Below, in pieces: positions 7,532 through 16,370 of a stretch of DNA of 49,664 bases (position 1 is its first letter; each line of letters starts with the position of its first letter). The DNA is from Chloracidobacterium sp. CP2_5A (lineage in GTDB: Bacteria; Acidobacteriota; Blastocatellia; Chloracidobacteriales; Chloracidobacteriaceae). The notes beneath the pieces were generated by a model. It searched no databases. It saw only the letters and a program-made list of their open reading frames with translations, and was not told the DNA's origin. The translations under genes and the position numbers were made by a program. The stretch spans positions 1 to 49,664 of the forward strand of contig NKPT01000023.1 in NCBI GenBank assembly GCA_002254845.1, in the 5' to 3' direction.

Positions 7532-9082
7532 ATGTCGACTGCCACTGCCGGAGCCTCGCGGGAGGCTATGTCAGAAAAGCAGTTTTTCGGCCATCCGATT
7601 GGCCTCATGACGCTGTTTTTCACGGAACTCTGGGAACGCTTTAGCTACTACGGCATGCGCGCCCTGCTCGTGCTGTATATGACGGCCAGTCGCGAAAACG
7701 GCGGGCTGGGATATAGCAACGCCCGCGCGGCGCTGGTGTATGGCACCTACACCTCGGCCGTCTATCTGCTGGCGATGCCGGGCGGCTGGGCGGCCGACCG
7801 ATTTCTAGGGCTGAAATACGCCGTGTTCATCGGCGGCGTCATCATCGCCGCCGGACACTTCACCATGGCCTTCGAGTCGGAAATCGCTTTCTACGCTGGC
7901 CTCGTGCTGATCGTTCTCGGCACGGGGCTGCTCAAGCCAAACATCAGCGCCATTGTCGGGCGGCTCTATCAGCCCGACGACCAGCGCCGCGACGCCGGCT
8001 TCTCGATTTTTTACATGGGCATCAACGCAGGCGCGTTTCTCGCGCCGCTGGCCTGCGGCTTTTTGGCGCAGTCGGAAAAGTGGAAAAGCGTCATCGCCGG
8101 CTGGGGATTCCAGCCAAGCGCAAGCTGGCATTGGGGCTTTGCAGCGGCCGGCATCGGCATGACGCTGGGGCTGGCGCAATACATCATTGGCTTCAAATAC
8201 CTGCAAGGCGTGGGCGAGCGCCCGCCGCGCGAGGATGGCGGCGCGACCCCGGTCTGGCAGGGTTTGGCTTCCTACCTCGGCGTGGCGGCGGCTTTGTTCG
8301 CCATAGTGGCCGGGCTTCAGCAGCTCCACGGCCTTGTGGCGAGCCAACTGGGGGATAAAGCCGGCTACGGCTACATCGCGCTAGTTTTCGCTGGCATCAT
8401 CGCGCTGGTTTGGTTCTCGTTTCTGCGGACGCTCGCCGAAGACGAACTCAAGCGCATGCTGGCGATTGTGTATTTCTTTCTCGCTTCGATTGTGTTCTGG
8501 GCGCTGTTTGAGCAGGCGGGATCGAGCCTCAACCTCTACGCCGACCGCCTGACCGACTGCAGCATCTTCGGCTTTGAGTTTCCTTCGAGCTACTTTCAGT
8601 CGCTCAACGCCCTGTTCATCATTTTTCTTGCGCCGGCGTTTGCGTGGCTGTGGGTGCAGTGGGGCGACCGGCAGCCGTCCAGCCCGCTGAAATTCTCGGT
8701 CGGCATCCTACTGGTTGGCGTGGGGTTTATCGTCGCGGCTGTGGGCGTCGCCTTTCTGGGCGGCGGGCGGCTAAGCCCGTGGTGGCTGGTGGCGGTCTAT
8801 CTCATTCACACGCTGGGCGAGCTGTGCCTCAGCCCGGTGGGCCTCAGCACGATGACGAAGCTCGCCCCGGAACGGCTGAGCGGCGTCGTGATGGGCATTT
8901 GGTTCTTAGGCCCAACCTTTGGCAACTACATTGGCGGGCTCATCGCTGGTCACTTTGATGAAAGCAAGCCGGAATCCGTCGGCTCGCTGTTTTACCAAGT
9001 GGCGGCGACGGGGATTGTCGTCTCCGCGGTAGCGTTTGCCCTCACGCCGTTCATTCGCCGACTCATGGGTAACGTGCGCTGA
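7532..9082 (+). CDS. POT/PTR2-family proton-coupled peptide transporter
   Basis: This is an inner-membrane major-facilitator protein that imports di- and tripeptides with protons. It has 516 residues and about 12-14 hydrophobic segments. The family signature ExxERFxYYG is present near the N-terminus (ELWERFSYYGMRALLVLYM), and the second PTR2 signature appears as FSIFYMGINAGAFLAPL. The motif AIVYFFLASIVFWALFEQAGSS is also typical of bacterial DtpA-like proteins. The ATG at 7532 is chosen because AAGGAAG precedes it at a suitable distance; the frame is open upstream without such a site. It is divergent from the SctN-like gene and followed 56 bases later by a hydrolase gene. Confidence 0.93.
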   Translation: MSTATAGASREAMSEKQFFGHPIGLMTLFFTELWERFSYYGMRALLVLYMTASRENGGLGYSNARAALVYGTYTSAVYLLAMPGGWAADRFLGLKYAVFIGGVIIAAGHFTMAFESEIAFYAGLVLIVLGTGLLKPNISAIVGRLYQPDDQRRDAGFSIFYMGINAGAFLAPLACGFLAQSEKWKSVIAGWGFQPSASWHWGFAAAGIGMTLGLAQYIIGFKYLQGVGERPPREDGGATPVWQGLASYLGVAAALFAIVAGLQQLHGLVASQLGDKAGYGYIALVFAGIIALVWFSFLRTLAEDELKRMLAIVYFFLASIVFWALFEQAGSSLNLYADRLTDCSIFGFEFPSSYFQSLNALFIIFLAPAFAWLWVQWGDRQPSSPLKFSVGILLVGVGFIVAAVGVAFLGGGRLSPWWLVAVYLIHTLGELCLSPVGLSTMTKLAPERLSGVVMGIWFLGPTFGNYIGGLIAGHFDESKPESVGSLFYQVAATGIVVSAVAFALTPFIRRLMGNVR

Positions 9083-9138
9083 AAGCGCCGCTGGGGAGCC
9101 GCGCGGGCGGCGCGTATCGGCGGCGGGGCGCTTTTGGC

Positions 9139-10098
9139 ATGACAACTGACACCCAACTTGGATTTGGCGCCCGTCGTCCGCTGGCGGCGCGCGCGCTCCG
9201 CATCCTGCTGATGGCGCTGACGCTGGCGCTGGTCAGCTATGTCGTGGTCGGCGGGTATTTCTGGACTCGCCAACATTCAATGGTGTTTCGCTCGGTCGCG
9301 CGCGAAGGCAAGGCGCGGCAGAAGCTTGCGCCGCCGCTGGGCGCGAGCTACGTCGAATTCACGGCTGAGCGCGGCGAAACCGTCACGGCGATCCTTGGGC
9401 CGGCGCTTGACGCTCGCGGCGAAGTCGTTCTCCCAGACGCCGCCCAGCGCCCGACGCTTCTGCTGTTTTACGGCGTTGGGGAGTATCTCAATTACACGTT
9501 CCTGCGCTGCCAGATCGAGGTTTTCCGGCGCGCCGGCTTCAACGTCTTCGCGCCGGACTACATTGGGCTGGGTCTGAGCGGCGGCGAGCCCAGCGAGCAA
9601 GGGCTATACGACACGGCGACGGCAGCCTATCAGCATCTGAAACAGCGCCCGGATATTGACCCGCAACGCATCTTCATCGTTGGGCACTCGCTTGGCGGCG
9701 CGCCGGCCGTGGACCTCGCGGCGCGCGTCGAAGCCGCCGGACTGATCACGCTCGCGACCTTTACGGCGCTGCCGGACATCGCCGCGCTGCGGTATCCAAT
9801 GTTTCCTGCGCAGTCGCTAACCCGCATCCGCTGTCCGAACATTGAGAAAATCGGGCGGGTTCGCTGTCCGACGCTGATTTTGCACGCGGAAAACGACGCG
9901 ACCGTGCCGCTCTGGATGGCCGAGGCGCTGGCCAAAGCCGCCGTCGAGGGCGGCAACCGGCGCGTGATACAGCTCACCCTGCCGGGCGGCAACCATGATG
10001 CGACCTTCGCTTTGCCGAATGGCGACGCTGTCCGCGCCATGCAGGCTTTCGCCGGGCTGCCGCCGACCCGACCAGATCCGCCGCCGGCAGCGCCATAA
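9139..10098 (+). CDS. Membrane-anchored alpha/beta hydrolase
   Basis: This 319-residue protein has one N-terminal membrane segment (about 20-42, ILLMALTLALVSYVVVGGYF) followed by an alpha/beta-hydrolase fold. The nucleophile elbow is GHSLGG and the oxyanion region is LLFYGVGEYLNY. The acid is probably the Asp in HAENDATVP and the base the His in GGNHDATF. The arrangement recalls ABHD13/BEM46-type anchored hydrolases. Substrate is unknown; esterase, thioesterase or peptidase activity are all possible. It lies in the same direction as the POT transporter, 56 bases downstream, so the two may be co-transcribed, for example in peptide use. The tail is proline-rich. Confidence 0.82.
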   Translation: MTTDTQLGFGARRPLAARALRILLMALTLALVSYVVVGGYFWTRQHSMVFRSVAREGKARQKLAPPLGASYVEFTAERGETVTAILGPALDARGEVVLPDAAQRPTLLLFYGVGEYLNYTFLRCQIEVFRRAGFNVFAPDYIGLGLSGGEPSEQGLYDTATAAYQHLKQRPDIDPQRIFIVGHSLGGAPAVDLAARVEAAGLITLATFTALPDIAALRYPMFPAQSLTRIRCPNIEKIGRVRCPTLILHAENDATVPLWMAEALAKAAVEGGNRRVIQLTLPGGNHDATFALPNGDAVRAMQAFAGLPPTRPDPPPAAP

Positions 10099-10312
10099 CG
10101 CAAGCGCCACGAAACAACCGCTATGCCGTTCTCAAATCCGACTTGTTCGGCGATCAGCCTATTGTTGGGCAATCGGAACGAGACGGACTCGGCCGGCTTG
10201 CGACTGGCGCGCCGCCTCCGACAGCCAGGGGCGCGGCGCCGAGCTCCGCGTCCGCCAAGGCGTTGGCGTTTTTCCGGACGCTGCGGACGGCGGCCGTCAT
10301 AAGTCGGCGCGC

Positions 10313-11599
10313 CTACTTCTTGCCTTTGCCGACCGCTTTCTGAAGCATCGTCCGCAGCTCGGCTGCATTGACCAGTCGTCCGTCGGGGTCGAGCTCGACC
10401 GCCCGTTGCAGGTAGGGCCGGGCTTCCTGGTATTTCTTCGCTCGGAAGAAGAGCTCGCCCAGGCGCGCCGGCGGAAGCGGCGAGGCCGGGTCGCGCTGGA
10501 GCGCTGTTTCGTAGGCTCCCCGCGCGGCGTCGGCCTTTTTCTGTCCGGCATAGGCGTCGCCCAGCGTGATGAGCGTGTCCACCGAAGGCGAGAGCATCAG
10601 CGGGCGCAGGCGGTCGATGGCCGCGCCATACGCCCCCTGCGCCACCAGCGCGCGCGCTATCTGCAAGGGCAGTTCCGGCGGCGCGTAGCCCAGCGCCTCC
10701 GCCCGCTCCAGGCTGGTCACGGCCGCGCGCGCCTGTCCTTGCCGCAGCAGCGCGACGCCTAGCCCGTAGTGAGCCATAGGCAGCACCGGATTGGCGGCGA
10801 CCGCGCGCTGAAAGGCCGCAGCCGCGTCCGCCGGCTGCCCCGAAGCTAGATAGGCTTCGCCCAGCGCATGGCTCGCAATCGAGGAGGACGGCACAAGGCG
10901 CGTCGCCTCCAGCAGGCGCGGAATCGCGCTCGCCGTATCGCCGACCCGCAGCGCCAACTGGCCCTGCCCCAGCAGGGCGAGGGCTTTGTATTCAATCCGC
11001 AAGTCGCCCGCTTCGATATGCCGGTTGGCGGTGTCAATGAGCGCCTCCCATTCCTCAGCGGTCACCAGGCCGGTGGTCCGCGGGTTTTCATAACGCGCGA
11101 AGAGGGCGCTGACGTCGTAGTCGAGCGCGATCTCCAGACGCTTCGTATCAGGGACAATCTCGACTTCCCGCGAAAACGGCAGGTAGTCCTCGCTCGTCGC
11201 GCTCAGCCGGGCGACGCCCAGCGGCAACTGAAGCTTGAGCGGCTGGTCGCGCCGGGCGACGCCAACGGATTTCTCGCCAATGAAAATCTCCGCCTGAGGG
11301 ACATTGACCGTAACCAAAATATCCAGCGGCTTGGGCGGCGCTTCGACCGCCGGCGGCGGCGGTTCAGCCGCCGGGATAAGCTTCTTTTTCGCCGGCGGCG
11401 GCGTCCGCGGGCGTCCCGGATTCCTCTTGTCGCCGGCCGGGCCGCCGGACGGCTCGGGGCGCGGCTCCGCGCCCTTCGGCTCGCTCCTCATGCGGCGCTC
11501 GATATTGGACTCCTGAGCTGAAGCCGCTCGGGCTCCCCATCCTTCGCTAACCAATAGCGCGGCCAGTCCCGCCAGCGCCAAGCCGCCTCGCTTAGTCAT
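10313..11599 (-). CDS. Exported PEGA-domain and TPR-repeat protein
   Basis: This 428-residue protein starts with a signal peptide (MTKRGGLALAGLAALLVSEG, ending near ASAQ). The ATG at 11599 is preferred over the in-frame ATG 21 bases upstream because GGGGAGG lies just before it. A proline/lysine-rich linker (about 30-90) leads into a PEGA-like beta domain (ILVTVNVPQAEIFIGEKSVG to YLPFSREVEIVPDTKRLEI). At least five TPR-type helical repeats follow (for example HALGEAYLASGQPADAAAAF and AHYGLGVALLRQGQARAAV). It is the last gene of a leftward set with the SUMF1, SctL-like and FliG-like genes, 5 bases or so behind the SUMF1 stop. A periplasmic scaffold or lipoprotein-like assembly factor is a reasonable guess; no enzymatic motif is seen. 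Confidence 0.82.
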   Translation of the reverse strand: MTKRGGLALAGLAALLVSEGWGARAASAQESNIERRMRSEPKGAEPRPEPSGGPAGDKRNPGRPRTPPPAKKKLIPAAEPPPPAVEAPPKPLDILVTVNVPQAEIFIGEKSVGVARRDQPLKLQLPLGVARLSATSEDYLPFSREVEIVPDTKRLEIALDYDVSALFARYENPRTTGLVTAEEWEALIDTANRHIEAGDLRIEYKALALLGQGQLALRVGDTASAIPRLLEATRLVPSSSIASHALGEAYLASGQPADAAAAFQRAVAANPVLPMAHYGLGVALLRQGQARAAVTSLERAEALGYAPPELPLQIARALVAQGAYGAAIDRLRPLMLSPSVDTLITLGDAYAGQKKADAARGAYETALQRDPASPLPPARLGELFFRAKKYQEARPYLQRAVELDPDGRLVNAAELRTMLQKAVGKGKK

Positions 11600-11625
11600 T
11601 GCATCGCCTCCCCTGGACATCTCGC

Positions 11626-12543
11626 CTACGGCGCGGGCGCGCTCGCCGCCGCCCCGGTCGCCGGCGTCGAGTTTGGCACGATGATGTAACGAAAACCGAG
11701 CATGGGGTCGGCGACGTTGGGCGGCACGGACTTGCGCACCAAGAGGCTCAGCGTGCGCGGCTCCTCGTCCGCCGAGCCGCCCTTGATAATCCGCCGCGTT
11801 TGCCCCTTGTCGTCAGTCTTGGGCGCGCCCTGCGCGTCAAGCTCGACGTCGCTCGTCCATTCCCAGACGTTGCCCGCCATGTCATAAGCGCCATAGGGGC
11901 TGCGCCCGTCCGGAAAGCTTTTGACTGGAAAGATCTTGCCTCCAGTTTGCTTGGAAGCGGCGACGTTGTCTCGCCACTCCCGCCCCCAGGGATAGGTCCG
12001 GCGGTCATCGCCCTGCGCGGCGCGCAGCCACTCGGCTTCGGTTGGCAGGCGCGCGGTTGCGCCTATTTTCGCGCTATACCACGCGCAGAAGTCATTGGCG
12101 TCGTGCCACGAGACGTTGGTTACCGGCTGCATGGCCGCGCCGACCGGAAAGGCTCCGTTGGTCCAGCCGGTCGGCGCGGCGTGGCGGGTGGCGACAATGA
12201 ATTCCTGGTACTGCTGATTGGTCACTTCGGTTTCTGAAATGAAAAAGCTCTCCACAGCCACCTTGCGCGGGGCGACGCCATCCGCGCCGTCGAAGGCGAC
12301 AATGCCGGCCGGCACCAGCACGGTGCCGATGACCGGCGGCGGCGGCGCGGGCGGCGGCGGCGCGGCGACGATGGGATTGGACGGCGCGGAGCGAGCGACC
12401 GGCGCCGGGACGGACTCCCCGCCGAAGAAGAACCACAACCCGCCGCCGAGGGCGATGGACAGCATCAGGCAAACGGCTGTCGCCGTGCCCAGCGCGATCA
12501 AGCGCGCGCTTTCCGAGGGTTTTTGTTGGGTTCGCAGGTTCAT
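11626..12543 (-). CDS. Membrane-anchored SUMF1/FGE-fold protein without catalytic cysteines
   Basis: The protein (305 residues) has one N-terminal membrane helix (about 14-40), an alanine/proline-rich linker, and a formylglycine-generating-enzyme-type domain from about residue 75 (VLVPAGIVAFDG). Fold signatures are clear: ETEVTNQQYQEFI, NVSWHDANDFCAWYS, RLPTEAEWLRAA, YPWGREW, YDMAGNVWEWTSD and GFRYIIVP. The cysteine pair that aerobic sulfatase-activating enzymes carry near the C-terminal GGS...R motif is missing (IIKGGSADEEPRTLSLLVR), so enzymatic formylglycine formation is unlikely. Its ATG overlaps the stop of the SctL-like gene as ATGA, which points to translational coupling. A structural or ligand-binding role in the secretion-like complex is inferred. 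Confidence 0.85.
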   Translation of the reverse strand: MNLRTQQKPSESARLIALGTATAVCLMLSIALGGGLWFFFGGESVPAPVARSAPSNPIVAAPPPPAPPPPVIGTVLVPAGIVAFDGADGVAPRKVAVESFFISETEVTNQQYQEFIVATRHAAPTGWTNGAFPVGAAMQPVTNVSWHDANDFCAWYSAKIGATARLPTEAEWLRAAQGDDRRTYPWGREWRDNVAASKQTGGKIFPVKSFPDGRSPYGAYDMAGNVWEWTSDVELDAQGAPKTDDKGQTRRIIKGGSADEEPRTLSLLVRKSVPPNVADPMLGFRYIIVPNSTPATGAAASAPAP

Positions 12544-13187
12544 TCGAGTGAGCCGTGACGCGCGTCGCGCTGCTGCGTGTCGTGCATATCAAGCAACGCC
12601 TGCTCGATGACGCGCAGTTGCGTATCGAGTTGCGCGTCCACGATGCCGGACTCGCTTTCGAGGATGCAGCCTCCGGGCGACACGCGAGTGTCGGGAACGA
12701 TATTGACAAGCTGCCCCCGCCGGAGCGTTTCAATAGCCTCGCGGTGGCGCTCCAGCTTGGGCGCGTCCGCCGGGTTGACGCAGATGGTGATAGCGCTCGC
12801 GTGACGAATGCTGCGCATGGCTGTCCGGGCGATGTCGAGCAAGGTTTCGTCGCGGGTTTCGATCTCGCGCCCGACAATTTTTTCGGCGATCCGCAGCGCC
12901 AGGCGCAAGACCTCCCGCTCGGCGTCGGACAGCATCGCGGCGCGGCGGCGCTGAAGGTCGAGCAGGCGGGCGGTGAACTCCTTGAGACCGGCCTCGTAGC
13001 CGGTCGCGTACGCCTCTGAGCGAATGCGCTCGACTTCGCCCCGGGCTTCGGCCAGCAGCCGCTCGGCTTCAGCGCGGGCCTCGCTCGCCAGCCGCCGGGC
13101 CTCGGCGCGCGCATCAAGAACCGATCGCTTGATGATGCCGCCGGTCAGCGGCGGCAGCTCTGAGCCAGTTGATTTGACAACAAGCAT
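12540..13187 (-). CDS. SctL/FliH-like type III export ATPase stator
   Basis: This protein of 215 residues fits the peripheral stator that binds and regulates the SctN/FliI ATPase. Residues about 22-65 form a highly charged alanine/glutamate helix (LDARAEARRLASEARAEAER), as in FliH and SctL. The C-terminal globular domain has the family signature GGCILESESGIVDA followed by QLDTQLRVIEQALL. A conserved stretch LRLALRIAEKIVGREIETRD is also typical. The gene follows the FliG-like ORF by 13 bases and overlaps the SUMF1 gene by 4. Its presumed partner ATPase is at 5988-7313 on the same strand but separated by oppositely oriented genes. Flagellar FliH is the alternative; no flagellar neighbours are present. 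Confidence 0.88.
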   Translation of the reverse strand: MLVVKSTGSELPPLTGGIIKRSVLDARAEARRLASEARAEAERLLAEARGEVERIRSEAYATGYEAGLKEFTARLLDLQRRRAAMLSDAEREVLRLALRIAEKIVGREIETRDETLLDIARTAMRSIRHASAITICVNPADAPKLERHREAIETLRRGQLVNIVPDTRVSPGGCILESESGIVDAQLDTQLRVIEQALLDMHDTQQRDARHGSLE

Positions 13188-13200
13188 AGGTCACAGCCCG

Positions 13201-14184
13201 CTATTCAAGCGCTGACGCCCTTGCCGGCAAGTCGGACACAGCCTCGTTACGATGACGTTGCGCCAGGCCAAGAATCTCCTGAAAGAGTTGCGCCTGCAAC
13301 GCCGGGCGCGCGGCGGCAGGCGGGGCGTCCAGCCACTCCTGAAGGCGACGCGCCAGCTTGGGGGTCAGCTTTTGGAAGGTAAAGGCCAGCCGGTTGGCAT
13401 CGCAGCCGGCCGGCAGCGCGGCGGCGATAACCTGCCAGCCAAGCGTCGCCGCCAGTTCCGGGTCGCGCTTGTGATGGGTCAGAGCCGACTGGACAATTCG
13501 GCGCGCGAACTCGCGCCGCGCCGCCGCGGGCGCGGGCTGGGCGCGCAAGGCGGCGATGCGCGCGGCCACAGCGCGCGCGTCCGCTTCGCTAAAGCGCCGC
13601 AGCAGCGCCGTGACCGCCTCGGTTGTCGGAAGGTCGTAGCCAGCCAGCCCCAGCTCCGCAATCCCGGCCGCCTGCGCCGTCCGCTGCAACTCAGCCTCCG
13701 TCAATTCGTCAAACGCCGTCAGGGGCGCAATTTGGTCGGGGCTGATAAACTGTCCTAAAAGCCGCTGGCGAACGGCATTCAGCGCCGCCGCGACCGGCGC
13801 GAGATCATCCGAGCTGAGGCGCGCCTGGCTCTGCCGCAGCGCGCGCGCCACCGCCGCCCCCATGGGCGCGGGCAGGGACGCCAACAGCAGGCGCTGGATG
13901 TAAGTCGGCTCGTCACGCAACACGGCCGCGATGTGCGATGGGTGAATGCGCGCATCCAGCGCGAGACGCTTTTGCCGGACGCGCTGTCGAAGATCATCCA
14001 GCGTCTGGCCCAGCCAGCCCGTGACCTTCGCCTCGTCATCGGCGCATATTTCCTGGCGTCGGCGCTCAAGCCGCTGCCGGGCTTCATCTGGGAGCAAGGC
14101 GAACAGCTCGTCCGGCGGAATCGGATTTTGCGCGGTATTACGCTCGTAAGCCAGCGCGAGCGCGAGAAGCCAGTCAGTCCGCAT
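13201..14184 (-). CDS. Type III secretion-associated protein with a FliG-middle-like segment
   Basis: The 327-residue product is not firmly recognised. It is alanine, leucine and arginine-rich, almost entirely helical in character and without signal peptide or membrane segments. Residues about 78-105 (DARIHPSHIAAVLRDEPTYI) resemble the HPQ-type helix repeat of FliG middle domains, which bind C-ring partners. The C-terminal third contains RRIVQSALTHHKRDPELAAT and KLARRLQEWLDAPPAAARPA. It heads the operon that continues with the SctL-like, SUMF1 and PEGA-TPR genes. By position it could be an SctK-like or sorting-platform protein, as SctK is often encoded beside SctL. This is inference from context and a short motif only. 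Confidence 0.65.
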   Translation of the reverse strand: MRTDWLLALALAYERNTAQNPIPPDELFALLPDEARQRLERRRQEICADDEAKVTGWLGQTLDDLRQRVRQKRLALDARIHPSHIAAVLRDEPTYIQRLLLASLPAPMGAAVARALRQSQARLSSDDLAPVAAALNAVRQRLLGQFISPDQIAPLTAFDELTEAELQRTAQAAGIAELGLAGYDLPTTEAVTALLRRFSEADARAVAARIAALRAQPAPAAARREFARRIVQSALTHHKRDPELAATLGWQVIAAALPAGCDANRLAFTFQKLTPKLARRLQEWLDAPPAAARPALQAQLFQEILGLAQRHRNEAVSDLPARASALE

Positions 14185-14339
14185 GAGATCTGCATAAGAG
14201 ACGCTGCGAAAGCTTTGCCCTTGCCTTCATAAGGCGCATAAAGCCTATGCGCCAAGCGCGCCGCCCGATGCAAGCCTTTTCACTTTGCGAGCCATCGCTT
14301 TCCAGTTCGTTCAGCGGCTTTTTCAGCGCGCGGGGCGCG

Positions 14340-15647
14340 TCAGGGCCGGGGATAAAAATCATCCAGGCGGCGCTCCTGGGGCGGGCCCAGCAGCCCCAGG
14401 CTCTGCGCGACGACCATGGCAACGCAGGCGTCGCTGGTCACATTCGCCACCGTGCGGCACATATCCAGCGGGCGATCAATGGCGAAAATCAAGGCCAGCC
14501 CCTCCTGCGGGATGCCGGCCGCGCCCAGCACAATCACCAGCACAATCAGCCCGGCGCTCGGCACGGCCGCTGCGCCAATCGAAGCGAGCGTCGCCGTCAG
14601 CAAGATGCTCAACTGGTCGCCCAGATCAAGCGTCAGGCCCAGCGCCTGCGCGATGAACACCGCCGCGACGCCTTGGTAAAGCGCGGTGCCGTCCATGTTC
14701 ATCGTGGCCCCGATGGGCAAGACAAAGCCGGCGACCTCCTCGTGAACGCCCAGGCTCTCCTGCGCGCGCTCCATCGTGACCGGCAGCGTCGCCGCGCTGG
14801 AGCTGGTTGAAAAGGCCACCAACTGCGCTGGCAGGATGCCTTTCAAGAAGAAGCCGTACGATTTTCCCGTCAAGAGCCGCGTCAGCGCCGGATAGAGCCC
14901 GAAAATCAGAATGGCCAGCCCGACGACGACGCACAGGGCATACCACACGAGGCTCACGAGGAGGTCCGCGCTCGGCGATTCCGTAATCAATGCCGCCAGG
15001 AGCGCCATGACGCCAACCGGCGCGGTTAGCATGACCAAGTCAACCAGCTTGAGAATGACCTCGTTCAGCCCGTCGAAGATATCCTTGATGGGCTTGGCTT
15101 TCTCCTCGGCGACGAGAATCAGCCCGACGCCGATCAGCAGGGCGAAGAAAATGACTTGCAGCATCCGGCGGTTGTCGGTCGTCGCGGCGAAGAAATTGTC
15201 CGGGACAATGTCCACGAGCGGCTGGAGCGGTCCCTTTTCCTGCTCCGACTTCGCGGTTGTGACGCGCCCCGCGGCTTCGCTCGCATAGGCGCTCAGGAGC
15301 TTTTCGCGGGTCGCCGGCGCGACGCCCGCGCCGGGCTTGACAAGGTTGACAATGCCCAGCCCGATGGCGACCGCCGCGGCCGTCGTTACCAAGTAGAGCG
15401 CCAGCGTCCGCCCGCCCATCCGCGACAGCCGGCTCAGGTCTTTCATATCCGAGACGCCCTTGATGAGCGAGGCGATGATGAGCGGCACGGCAATCATCTT
15501 GAGCAGGTTCATAAAGATGGTCCCGAACGGCTTGATCCAGTGCTTGACGAGCTGCTGCGCGCCAAGTCGGTCGGCGACGAAGCCAATCAGGAGGCCAACG
15601 ATCATCCCGGCCAGGATCTGCCAGTGAAGCGGGATTTTTTTCAACAT
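14340..15647 (-). CDS. Dicarboxylate/amino acid:cation symporter (DAACS, GltP/DctA type)
   Basis: This inner-membrane secondary transporter of 435 residues couples uptake of glutamate, aspartate or C4-dicarboxylates to protons or sodium. Family hallmarks are present: the serine-rich hairpin AFSTSSSAATLPVTM, the TM7 motif NMDGTALYQGVAAVFIAQ, and SIGAAAVPSAGLIVLVIVL in hairpin 2. The TM8 region reads AIDRPLDMCRTVANVTSDA, where Asp and Arg usually bind the amino group and side-chain carboxylate. Arg and Thr in CRTVANVTSDA would fit an acidic amino acid, but the choice between glutamate and dicarboxylates is not safe. It lies upstream of the FliG-like gene, 155 bases away on the same strand, and is probably independent. 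Confidence 0.92.
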   Translation of the reverse strand: MLKKIPLHWQILAGMIVGLLIGFVADRLGAQQLVKHWIKPFGTIFMNLLKMIAVPLIIASLIKGVSDMKDLSRLSRMGGRTLALYLVTTAAAVAIGLGIVNLVKPGAGVAPATREKLLSAYASEAAGRVTTAKSEQEKGPLQPLVDIVPDNFFAATTDNRRMLQVIFFALLIGVGLILVAEEKAKPIKDIFDGLNEVILKLVDLVMLTAPVGVMALLAALITESPSADLLVSLVWYALCVVVGLAILIFGLYPALTRLLTGKSYGFFLKGILPAQLVAFSTSSSAATLPVTMERAQESLGVHEEVAGFVLPIGATMNMDGTALYQGVAAVFIAQALGLTLDLGDQLSILLTATLASIGAAAVPSAGLIVLVIVLGAAGIPQEGLALIFAIDRPLDMCRTVANVTSDACVAMVVAQSLGLLGPPQERRLDDFYPRP

Positions 15648-15851
15648 AGGCGCGCGCTGCGCTCCAAGGCGTGGAGTCGGCTTGCCAGATCACACGGGCA
15701 AGGGCGTCGTTTTTCTCAGAGCGGGCCTGAAAAGTAAAGTCTCGGCTCTAGACGACAAGGCTTTCCCGCTTGCAGTCCCGGACTTCCATCGGTAGCGTTG
15801 GCGCGTAGCGTTGACGCGCCGAACGTCACTCGCTCCGCGTGGACCGAACCA

Positions 15852-16370
15852 ATGCTCACCAAACAGGATCACGACTGGCTACAGGGCAGCTTGTCGCTGG
15901 CTGCCGCGACCGGCTGGACGCCGGAGGAGGTTCGGCTGGTCACCGATCTGGGGTACAACTTGGCCGAGCAGGGGCGGCATATGGAAGCCATTACGGTTTT
16001 CGAGGGGCTGGCGGCGCTCGTCCCGGCGACCGTTTATTTTCAGTCGGCGCTGGGCGCGCTCAAGCTGCGCGTCAAGGATTACGCCGGGGCGCTGGCGCAT
16101 CTCAACCGAGTGGTGGCCGCGACGCCGGATGACGCCGTCGCGCTGGTCAATCGCGGCGAAACGCTGCTGCACCTTGGCGACCTGCCGAGCGCCCGCGCCG
16201 ACTTGCAGCGGGCGGTGGCGCTGTTTCCGGGCGCCGACTCGCCGCCCTACGTCACGCGCGCCAAGGCGCTTCTGATGGCTTTGGATCGCGGCTGGCCGCC
16301 GCCGATACAAGGGCTGCTGGACCGGCGGCGGCGCGACGCTCGCCAGCTTGGCGACGGCTTTCAGTTGTGA
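15852..16370 (+). CDS. TPR protein resembling SycD/LcrH-type secretion chaperones
   Basis: This cytosolic protein of 172 residues has no signal peptide and consists of about three and a half TPR motifs: LVTDLGYNLAEQGRHMEAIT, FQSALGALKLRVKDYAGALA and ALVNRGETLLHLGDLPSARA. The spacing and the pattern around FEGLAALVP and YFQSALGALKLR recall class II type III chaperones of the SycD/LcrH/IpgC family, which hold translocator proteins. Length matches that family (about 150-170). The ATG at 15852 gives this register; the frame is open 18 codons upstream without good signals. It lies on the other strand from the SctL-like operon, 200 bases from the symporter start. Generic TPR protein is the safe call; the chaperone role is inferred. 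Confidence 0.65.
   Translation: MLTKQDHDWLQGSLSLAAATGWTPEEVRLVTDLGYNLAEQGRHMEAITVFEGLAALVPATVYFQSALGALKLRVKDYAGALAHLNRVVAATPDDAVALVNRGETLLHLGDLPSARADLQRAVALFPGADSPPYVTRAKALLMALDRGWPPPIQGLLDRRRRDARQLGDGFQL

Noticed and set aside
11626-12543. Sulfatase-activating formylglycine-generating enzyme
   Set aside because: The fold is right but the catalytic cysteine pair is missing and no sulfatase gene is near.
5988-14184. A flagellar export apparatus (fliI, fliH, fliG)
   Set aside because: No flagellin, hook, basal-body or motor gene is seen and the FliG match is one short helix; the non-flagellar reading is only somewhat better, so no gene symbol was given.
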